Assembly (NCBI GenBank): GCA_945866505.1 | Contig: CAMBHH010000018.1 | Coordinates: forward strand, 1 to 26,531 | Origin: Flavobacterium psychrophilum | GTDB lineage: Bacteria; Bacteroidota; Bacteroidia; Flavobacteriales; Flavobacteriaceae | Length of the DNA: 26,531 bases | Direction of reading: 5' to 3' | Part shown: positions 7,894-14,950 of the stretch, piece by piece | Layout of the letters: each line of letters starts with the position of its first letter | How positions within the stretch are numbered: position 1 is the first letter of the stretch | The notes under the pieces: generated by a model | The model's input: only the letters and a program-made list of their open reading frames with translations | The model's database searches: none | Told to the model about the DNA's origin: nothing | Position numbers and translations under genes: made by a program

Positions 7894-8502
7894 TTATTCT
7901 TCTTTGAGTTGGTCAATGACTTTTCGCATTTCTTTAGCGAATTTACCATAGAAATAATGCACCCACCATTCCAATGCCAACCCCATAAAAAGGATTGAAA
8001 AGGTTACAATTGAGAATGTAGCTACCAAAAAAGGGGTGCTGTTGAGTCCTTTTGCAAAAAATTCTGGCGTTTCATAATACATAAAGCCTAGTAAAAACAA
8101 GATAACAAAAGGAATTAAAGCAAATCCAAAAGTTTTATACAGTTCCATATTCAGCCGAATGTCAAAATAGGTTTCATACAAACTGTCTTTGGTGTTTAAA
8201 GTGGTTTTGCCCAATCTTCTATAAAACACATATAATTTCACCAAATAATAAATGCAAACCGCCACAAAAATGGAGAACAACAAAAAGAATGGTGCAAATG
8301 CATGGGTGGGAAGATTGTAAATAAAAGGAACGAAACCAATAAAAATTATAGAAATAATTTGATAAATAAATTCGTTTTTTAAGTTCTTCTTGATTTTTTC
8401 CAAAGGCATGTTTGCCGAATTTATTTTGTCTAAATGGGAAGGAAGCACCACGTCTTCAGTTTTTTCGTTCTTCCAAGCTGATTGTATATCGTTAAAGTCC
8501 AT
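7894..8502 (-). CDS. Four-helix membrane protein paired with ECF sigma factor (probable anti-sigma-like)
   Basis: A 202-residue protein. The charged cytoplasmic N-terminus (about 45 residues, with the QSAWKNEK stretch) is followed by four predicted transmembrane segments near residues 46-63, 70-92, 124-143 and 158-178, ending in a basic and acidic tail. Its start overlaps the end of the sigma-factor gene by 11 bases, implying translational coupling. A soluble N-terminal segment followed by membrane helices, encoded right after an ECF sigma factor, is the usual arrangement for an anti-sigma factor, and I infer that role. I do not see a zinc-binding HxxxCxxC (ZAS) motif, so if it binds the sigma factor it does so through another fold. 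The family is otherwise unknown to me. Confidence 0.75.
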   Translation of the reverse strand: MDFNDIQSAWKNEKTEDVVLPSHLDKINSANMPLEKIKKNLKNEFIYQIISIIFIGFVPFIYNLPTHAFAPFFLLFSIFVAVCIYYLVKLYVFYRRLGKTTLNTKDSLYETYFDIRLNMELYKTFGFALIPFVILFLLGFMYYETPEFFAKGLNSTPFLVATFSIVTFSILFMGLALEWWVHYFYGKFAKEMRKVIDQLKEE

Positions 8503-8995
8503 AACCTTGTTTTTTTATAATTTCTTTTAATTTTTCTTTTGCCCTGTTCAACTTAACCCTTGCATTTCCTTCTGAAATACCCAAATTGACTCCAATTTCT
8601 CTATGCGAAAATCCTTCTAATTGATAGAAAATAATGGCTTTGTCTATTTTATCCAATTTTTGGACGGCTTTGTAAAAATGATTCAGTTGATTTTCTTTGT
8701 AATCGGCATCACTTTCTTCTTCTTTGATATTTTCGGATGCAATTTCATATTTGTCTGGCTTTCTTTTTTCTTTTTTCAAAAAAACTATCGAAGTATTAAT
8801 GGCCACTCGATACATCCAAGTCGAAAATTGGCTCTCCCCTTTGAAGCTCTCGTAGGCTTTCCACAACTGCAAAACAATTTCCTGAAACAAATCCTGCTGA
8901 TCATCAGGATTGTCCATATACATCTTGGAAACCTTATAAAGTATTCCCTTGTGCTGCTCGATGCGGGTTAAAAACTCTTGTTCCTTTTCCTTCAA
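8492..8995 (-). CDS. ECF-type RNA polymerase sigma factor (sigma-70 family)
   Basis: A 167-residue sigma factor of the extracytoplasmic function type, which redirects RNA polymerase to a small regulon. Region 2 is visible around residues 25-80 (DDQQDLFQEIVLQLWKAYE, then FSTWMYRVAINTSI). A charged linker rich in Glu and Asp follows, then region 4 around residues 108-160 with the helix-turn-helix FSHREIGVNLGISEGNARV. There is no region 1.1 or 3. It starts 4 bases after the stop of the TraB/GumN-like gene and overlaps the membrane protein gene that follows, so the three form one unit. Autoregulation through the GTAAC-containing sequence upstream of the first gene is possible. Confidence 0.93.
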   Translation of the reverse strand: MKEKEQEFLTRIEQHKGILYKVSKMYMDNPDDQQDLFQEIVLQLWKAYESFKGESQFSTWMYRVAINTSIVFLKKEKRKPDKYEIASENIKEEESDADYKENQLNHFYKAVQKLDKIDKAIIFYQLEGFSHREIGVNLGISEGNARVKLNRAKEKLKEIIKKQGYGL

Positions 8996-8999
8996 AAGA

Positions 9000-9857
9000 T
9001 TAATCCACTATTGGTTTTACAATGTATCCCGCTTTTCTTAATAAATTTAAAACTCCTTGTTCTCCTGCAAAATGTGCTGCGCCTACTGCAAAGAAAACAC
9101 TTTCTTTTTGCATCATTTGAGGCATCAATTTTAACCAATTTTCATTTCGATTGTCCAACAAGGTTTTTTTTGTGGTTGCAGACATCATTTCTTTGTCAGT
9201 TGTCATTTTATAAATACCGTTGATGTCTTCATTCTTGTAATCTTTTATCATTGTATTACACATATCAACATTTATCTTTTGCAAATAGGCAATCAGCTCG
9301 TCATCAGTAAATGATTGGTTCAACAAATCCATTTGCTCAACAGCTTTTTCGAGCCCGACAATGGGTTTATTACTTTCTTTGGCTTTGCCAATGAACTCCA
9401 ATTCATAAAATTTCAAGTCAGTACATCCAAACGAATTCATAAATAAAAAACTCATTACAGTTTCTAGTGTATAATTATCGACTTGTGCCAAAGTAAGTCC
9501 ACCATTTTTTTTCAATACTTCTTCCAATTGTGCAATTTGTTTTGGAGTCAATTTTTTGGATAAAGGTTCTTTGCTCATTGCCATTTCTTGAACAACTTTT
9601 AACTCTTCGGCATTGTCCATATTTATTTCTAATGTCAATTTTGATGTTTTCGAAAAGGCTTCCAACACTTTAGGTTTCATAATAAAATCTTTCGCACATA
9701 TCATGTGAACGGTTCCAAAAAGATAGGATGGTTTTGCTAATCCGTTACCTGAAACTTCCCATAACATTGAATTTTCACTTTTGGGAGCTTGTGCATTAAC
9801 CGAAAAACCGAATGCGAATGCAACGGCAACTAGGATTGATTTGAATAGATTTTTCAT
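9000..9857 (-). CDS. TraB/GumN family exported protein
   Basis: A 285-residue secreted protein. The N-terminus MKNLFKSILVAVAFAFGFSVNAQ is a signal peptide with probable cleavage after AQ or NA. The mature part carries the hallmarks of the TraB/GumN (Tiki-like) family: GTVH at residues 48-51 near the start (LFGTVHMICAKDF) and a second GxxH near the end (GAAHFAGEQGV, His262). In the Tiki branch these histidines belong to a metalloprotease active site. For bacterial GumN-like proteins the function is not established. I chose the ATG at 9857 because the upstream extension (starting at 9911) would place 18 Cys/Asn-rich residues before the signal peptide. It is the first gene of a unit with the ECF sigma factor (4-base gap) and a membrane protein. 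Confidence 0.88.
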   Translation of the reverse strand: MKNLFKSILVAVAFAFGFSVNAQAPKSENSMLWEVSGNGLAKPSYLFGTVHMICAKDFIMKPKVLEAFSKTSKLTLEINMDNAEELKVVQEMAMSKEPLSKKLTPKQIAQLEEVLKKNGGLTLAQVDNYTLETVMSFLFMNSFGCTDLKFYELEFIGKAKESNKPIVGLEKAVEQMDLLNQSFTDDELIAYLQKINVDMCNTMIKDYKNEDINGIYKMTTDKEMMSATTKKTLLDNRNENWLKLMPQMMQKESVFFAVGAAHFAGEQGVLNLLRKAGYIVKPIVD

Positions 9858-9890
9858 AATTTTTTTGTTTTGATTTATTTGATTACAACA

Positions 9891-9920
9891 CGTAAGTAAT
9901 GAAAGAAACAAAACGTTACA
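9891..9920 (-). promoter_or_regulatory. Candidate ECF-sigma promoter upstream of the TraB/GumN-sigma unit
   Basis: The minus strand reads TGTAACG (9920-9914), then a T-rich spacer, then ATTACTTACG (9900-9891), about 34 bases before the chosen start. ECF sigma factors commonly recognise an AAC-containing -35 element, and no TAnnTTTG box occurs in this gap. It is therefore a reasonable autoregulatory promoter candidate. The -10 half is uncertain. Confidence 0.35.
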
Positions 9921-9936
9921 AAAAACACATTATTTT

Positions 9937-11115
9937 TTAAAGAAGTGAGTAAAGGCAAGCCATCAGCGATGTTATTTCTTCTTTTGAATTGTAACTATGC
10001 AAACAAAATCGCAATCTTTCCTGACCTTCAGGAACGGTTGGATACAAAATCGCCTTCACATCAAATCCATTTTCATGCAGTTGATTGGCAATGAATTTCA
10101 CGTTTTGGTTTCCAGGAACTATGGCACTTTGAATGGCTGATTTACTCCTGACAAACATTGGTTTCAATCCTAGTAGATTTTTTTCCTGATTGAAATGAAT
10201 GATGTTCTCACGAAGTTTTTCGATGGCTATTTTTTCTGTTTTTAAATGTTGGTATGCTATCAAAATAGTAGCTACAGAATGTGGAGAAAGTCCCGTGGTA
10301 TAAATAAAACTTCTCGCGAAATTGACTAGATAATCCTTCAATTCTTGTGATCCTAAAATCGCTGCGCCATGACAACCTAATCCTTTACCGAAAGTCATTA
10401 TTCGGGCAAAAACATGGTCTTGCAAACCCAACATTTGAACTAATCCTTCACCTGTTGAACCAAAAACTCCCAATGCGTGGGCTTCATCAACCACTAAAAA
10501 ACAATTGTATTTATTAGAAATAATAACTAATTCTTCCATATTGGGACAATCGCCATCCATAGAAAAAACGGTTTCGGTGACAATATAGATGGAAGCTGGA
10601 AGTTGGAAGCTAGAAGTGTTTCCCAAACGACCTCTTTTACTCTCATTGCAATTAACAATCAATCGTTCCAAATCCTCAAAATCATTGTGCTTGAATTTGT
10701 AAGACTTGGCATTCGAAAGCTGGATTCCGTCGCGAATGGATGCGTGACACAATTCGTCATACAAAATTAAATCGCCTTTTTGGGGAACGGAACTGAAAAA
10801 CCCCAGATTGGCATCGTAACCCGAATTGAAAATCAAGGCTGTTTCTGCCTGATGAAATTTTGCGATATAATCTTCCGCTTCTTGATAGCCTTTGTGATTT
10901 CCCGAGATTAATCGAGAGCCTGTAGCGCCGTTTTGAATGCAATCTTTGTTAATTAAATATCGGTGTGTTTCTTCGAAAATGACTTTGTTTAATGAAAAAC
11001 CAAGGTAATCATTGGACGAAAAATCGATTAATTTATTAGGTAACGACAATTTTCGCAAAGCGTTGTTTTGCTTACGAATTTCGAGTTTTGTTGCGAGATT
11101 TTCGGGAAACTTCAT
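9937..11115 (-). CDS. bioF: 8-amino-7-oxononanoate synthase (KAPA synthase)
   Basis: BioF condenses pimeloyl-thioester with L-alanine, releasing CO2, to make KAPA, the first ring-building step of biotin synthesis. The 392-residue protein is a PLP-dependent alpha-oxoamine synthase. Visible motifs are NDYLGF, GATGSRLISGNH, the PLP-stacking His in DELCHASIRDG (His124), TETVFSMDGD, VVDEAHALG (Asp210) and the Schiff-base lysine in TFGKGLG (Lys244). Between residues about 158 and 176 there is an unusual hydrophilic stretch before the conserved YIVTETVFSMDGD strand, and its codons 166-175 consist of four tandem heptads (10591-10618). The gene lies 79 bases from the TraB/GumN-like gene, and a -7 box sits only 5 bases before the ATG. 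Confidence 0.96.
   Translation of the reverse strand: MKFPENLATKLEIRKQNNALRKLSLPNKLIDFSSNDYLGFSLNKVIFEETHRYLINKDCIQNGATGSRLISGNHKGYQEAEDYIAKFHQAETALIFNSGYDANLGFFSSVPQKGDLILYDELCHASIRDGIQLSNAKSYKFKHNDFEDLERLIVNCNESKRGRLGNTSSFQLPASIYIVTETVFSMDGDCPNMEELVIISNKYNCFLVVDEAHALGVFGSTGEGLVQMLGLQDHVFARIMTFGKGLGCHGAAILGSQELKDYLVNFARSFIYTTGLSPHSVATILIAYQHLKTEKIAIEKLRENIIHFNQEKNLLGLKPMFVRSKSAIQSAIVPGNQNVKFIANQLHENGFDVKAILYPTVPEGQERLRFCLHSYNSKEEITSLMACLYSLL
10591..10618. repeat. Four tandem heptads inside the bioF coding region
   Basis: Plus-strand heptads GGAAGCT, GGAAGTT, GGAAGCT and AGAAGTG occupy 10591-10618. They closely match the AGAAGTT-type heptads of the atpD-atpC gap. On the coding strand they specify TSSFQLPASI, in a loop where BioF proteins are normally shorter. 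Confidence 0.7.
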
Positions 11116-11120
11116 AAAGG

Positions 11121-11128
11121 CAAAGTTA
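11121..11128 (-). promoter_or_regulatory. Candidate -7 promoter element immediately upstream of bioF
   Basis: TAACTTTG on the minus strand fits TAnnTTTG. Only five bases separate it from the bioF ATG, so transcription would start at or within a base or two of the start codon. No TTG lies 17-23 bases upstream. That position is near the edge of a GGAT repeat cluster that may have replaced the original -33 sequence. Confidence 0.45.
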
Positions 11129-11150
11129 GGAAAAAACGAGACGCAGATGA

Positions 11151-11199
11151 AACGGATTTGCTAAAGTAAAAACACGGATAAACACGGACAACCGAGGAT
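11151..11199. repeat. GGAT repeat cluster upstream of bioF
   Basis: AACGGAT (11151-11157), CACGGAT (11173-11179), CACGGAC (11183-11189) and CCGAGGAT (11192-11199). It is the same family as the cluster at 7300-7325, with 10-base spacing between the central copies. Confidence 0.55.
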
Positions 11200-11207
11200 T
11201 TTTTACA

Positions 11208-11236
11208 CAAAAAAAGCCAAACATTACTGCTTGGCT
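11208..11236 (-). terminator. Intrinsic terminator after atpC
   Basis: On the minus strand AGCCAA (11236-11231) pairs with TTGGCT (11220-11215), followed directly by a run of seven T. It lies 43 bases after the atpC stop and would end the atpD-atpC transcript before bioF. Confidence 0.8.
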
Positions 11237-11240
11237 TCAT

Positions 11241-11261
11241 ATTCTGAATTTATTTCAGAAT
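11241..11261 (-). repeat. Perfect hairpin between the atpC stop and its terminator
   Basis: ATTCTGAA (11241-11248) and TTCAGAAT (11254-11261) are perfect 8-base arms around a 5-base loop. It precedes the terminator hairpin, giving two stem-loops in tandem at the 3' end of the atpDC mRNA, perhaps as 3'-end protection. Confidence 0.55.
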
Positions 11262-11278
11262 CTAATTTTGAAATTGTC

Positions 11279-11560
11279 TTAGTCGGCTAAAACAATTACT
11301 TTATTGTCCTTCATTTCGATAGTTCCAGAATTTATAGCTAGTGTGTAGTTTTGATCGTTTACTTTCGTAAATAACCCTTCTGATTCGCTACTGAACTTGA
11401 AACTAGGAGCTGTAATTTTTACAAGTCCTTTTTGAAGTAATGAAACTATTGGTGCGTGATTATTCAACATTTGAAAATGTCCATCCACTCCTGGAAGTGA
11501 AATGGAAGTTATTTCTCCTGAAAATAATTTTGCTTCTGGTGATACTATTTCTAAAATCAT
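11279..11560 (-). CDS. atpC: ATP synthase F1 subunit epsilon, short form
   Basis: Epsilon is part of the rotor stalk of F1Fo ATP synthase and couples gamma rotation to the c-ring. The 93-residue sequence matches the N-terminal beta-sandwich of the family: MILEIVSPEAKLFSGE, then LPGVDGHFQMLNNHAPIVSLL, ending in NSGTIEMKDNKVIVLAD. Typical epsilon subunits of about 130-140 residues continue with two C-terminal helices that act as a brake on ATP hydrolysis. Those helices are absent here, with a normal stop and no frameshift visible. Short epsilons of this kind occur in Bacteroidota. The gene follows atpD after 74 bases, filled almost entirely by heptad repeats. Confidence 0.95.
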   Translation of the reverse strand: MILEIVSPEAKLFSGEITSISLPGVDGHFQMLNNHAPIVSLLQKGLVKITAPSFKFSSESEGLFTKVNDQNYTLAINSGTIEMKDNKVIVLAD

Positions 11561-11570
11561 AATTTTAATT

Positions 11571-11634
11571 TAGAAGTTGGCCGTTAGAAGTTAGAAGTTT
11601 CTGAAAACTGCCTACTGAAAACTGCCTACTGATT

Positions 11635-11635
<1 letters not shown>
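11571..11635. repeat. Heptad repeat arrays in the atpD-atpC gap
   Basis: Two adjacent arrays. The first is TAGAAGT, TGGCCGT, TAGAAGT, TAGAAGT (11571-11598). The second is CTGAAAA, CTGCCTA, CTGAAAA, CTGCCTA, CTGATTT (11601-11635), which alternates two units and touches the atpD stop codon. Together they make up nearly all of the 74-base intercistronic gap. Confidence 0.8.
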
Positions 11636-13149
<1,514 letters not shown>

Positions 13150-13230
13150 TTATGTATTTATTAAATAGCTAATCCGATTTATGAAGTGCAACTAATTGAA
13201 ACTATTCAAGTAATTACGTTTTTCAGTGCG

Positions 13231-13261
13231 CAAAGATAATTTTTTAAAACATAAAAATCAA
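13231..13261 (-). promoter_or_regulatory. Housekeeping promoter of atpD-atpC
   Basis: On the minus strand TTG (13261-13259), a 20-base spacer, then TATCTTTG (13238-13231), an exact fit to the Bacteroidota consensus TTG-N17-23-TAnnTTTG. The predicted start of transcription is near 13226, giving a leader of about 80 bases. Confidence 0.75.
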
Positions 13262-13340
13262 TACTTTTTTTAGAAAAAAAAAGTGGGTTTCAATCGCACT
13301 TGTGATTGATATAGAATAAATGATCAAAAGTGCATAAAAA

Positions 13341-13371
13341 CCAAAAAACCACCATGTTATCCATGATGGTT
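13341..13371 (-). terminator. Intrinsic terminator after the SGNH hydrolase gene
   Basis: On the minus strand AACCATCATG pairs with CATGGTGGTT (10 bp including one G-U pair) around a five-base loop, followed by TTTTTTGG. It begins 24 bases after the stop at 13395 and separates this unit from the atpD promoter. Confidence 0.85.
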
Positions 13372-13394
13372 ATTGACAGCTGCCGTGTTATAAT

Positions 13395-14915
13395 TTAAAG
13401 TGACTTTGGAAATAATATTCTATAATCTCCAAGATTAACTCCTTTTAAATTGGAACCGTATGTAGCATTTATCGCTTCAATAAATTTATTTGCAATCAAC
13501 GCATATCCTCTTGGAGACGGATGTACACCATCAGTTGAAAAACCTCCGCCGGTTATAAATGCTCCTGTAACCGTAAATCCATTTGAAGCGATACCTCCGT
13601 TTGCAATTTGTGTCATTAAGGCATTTGCATCAACGAAAGCAAGACCTTTTGCAGCTGCAACCGCTTTTATTTTAGCATTATAGGCATCCGTAGCTGTTTT
13701 TACTAGTGCGACTTCTCCGGCGGTTAAAGTAGCATTGTCCTCCATTGGGAAAGTTACACCTATTGTACTATTAGTTGGAGGATAACCTGGTTTAGTAGTT
13801 CCGATAGTGCCGGATGCGGTCAGCAGTATGTAATCTTTAGTCGCAGCTACATTACTAGCATGACGAGCTTTACCATACAAAGCACCCAAAAATCCTGCTG
13901 TCGCTGCCGGGTAACCAGCTGCTGTAAATCCTCCTGTATATAAAGCTGTTGCATCAAAAGCCAACAATTCATCGGCTATTAAAAGTGGGTTGGAAGAAGT
14001 TGCGGTTAATGTTTGAAAACGAGCTGGCTGTCCTGCTGCTGCAAGCATACTGTTCATTGCGCCAAACAAAGGATTTAATTGACCTACTTGTGTGGCAGTT
14101 AACGGAACTGGATTTGTAGGGACAGTTGTAAAAAATGGTACGGTATTAACATATGGGATGTTTGCAATCACACCTTTGGCCCCAGCAGAAGTTAATGTGT
14201 TTACTAAGGCGTCATAAGTAGCGTCAAAGCCTACACCTGCAGCTCCTGCGGATGGGGTTATTGGGTTTGAACCATCTCCACCTGAAGTAGCATAACCCAA
14301 AACATCATTGTTTCCAATCCAAAGTGAAAAGAATGTTGGTGTTTGAGACATTGCATAAGCCAAAACTGAAGTCGTAGCATTTGGTGCAAAACGCACATAA
14401 TATGGGTTTGCAGTTCCAAGCGAAAGTCCAGCTACACTACCGTAGCTTGGCGAAAGTAAATGAAAACTTTTAGCACCAGGAACTCCGCAGTTGTTGTAAG
14501 GACCTGCTGCTACTACTGCTGGATTAAGTACCTCTGTGGTTGGTATTCCTGTAACAGGGACAGGGGCTGAGCCATTAAAATACAATCTTGGCCCTGCAAC
14601 TTGCGTTCCATTAATTTTGAATCCACCGATATTATCCGCCATAAATGGAATTTTAAATTCTCCACCTCCAACTAAAGCAAATTGCTGTGCCATAATATTA
14701 GTATAGGATACCTTTTGTCCATCAATAAATAAGGCATTATCTGAATATCCTGCAGTTAATGAATTTCCTAAAGAAACAAATTTTGAAAAATTTGCATTTC
14801 CTGCGGTTGGTGCTAATCCGTCCGAAGTATTATAAACTACTGGCGCAACCTCATTATCATTACATGCTATAACGGTTAAAGCAACCAATACTAGCCATTT
14901 GAAATTTTTTATCAT
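13395..14915 (-). CDS. SGNH/GDSL-family esterase lipoprotein
   Basis: A 506-residue lipoprotein. The signal MIKNFKWLVLVALTVIAC places the lipidated Cys at residue 18. The SGNH catalytic blocks are visible: block I GNSLTAGYSD with the nucleophile Ser52, block III GNNDVLG (residues 201-207), and block V DGVHPSPRGY with Asp462 and His465. Spacing between blocks III and V is long, with Ala/Gly/Thr-rich insertions, giving a protein larger than simple GDSL lipases. By family it hydrolyses ester bonds in lipids or acylated carbohydrates, but the actual substrate is not readable. It follows the TonB-dependent receptor gene by 35 bases with no promoter visible between them, so the two are very likely made together at the outer membrane. 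A terminator follows. Confidence 0.9.
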   Translation of the reverse strand: MIKNFKWLVLVALTVIACNDNEVAPVVYNTSDGLAPTAGNANFSKFVSLGNSLTAGYSDNALFIDGQKVSYTNIMAQQFALVGGGEFKIPFMADNIGGFKINGTQVAGPRLYFNGSAPVPVTGIPTTEVLNPAVVAAGPYNNCGVPGAKSFHLLSPSYGSVAGLSLGTANPYYVRFAPNATTSVLAYAMSQTPTFFSLWIGNNDVLGYATSGGDGSNPITPSAGAAGVGFDATYDALVNTLTSAGAKGVIANIPYVNTVPFFTTVPTNPVPLTATQVGQLNPLFGAMNSMLAAAGQPARFQTLTATSSNPLLIADELLAFDATALYTGGFTAAGYPAATAGFLGALYGKARHASNVAATKDYILLTASGTIGTTKPGYPPTNSTIGVTFPMEDNATLTAGEVALVKTATDAYNAKIKAVAAAKGLAFVDANALMTQIANGGIASNGFTVTGAFITGGGFSTDGVHPSPRGYALIANKFIEAINATYGSNLKGVNLGDYRILFPKSL

Positions 14916-14950
14916 AATCGTATGTTTTTATATGTTGTTGACTAATTGAA

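Noticed and set aside
7894..9857. Sigma factor unit as a SusCD-type iron or glycan regulator (FecIR-like)
   Set aside because: The membrane partner has four helices and no FecR domain, and no receptor gene is adjacent.
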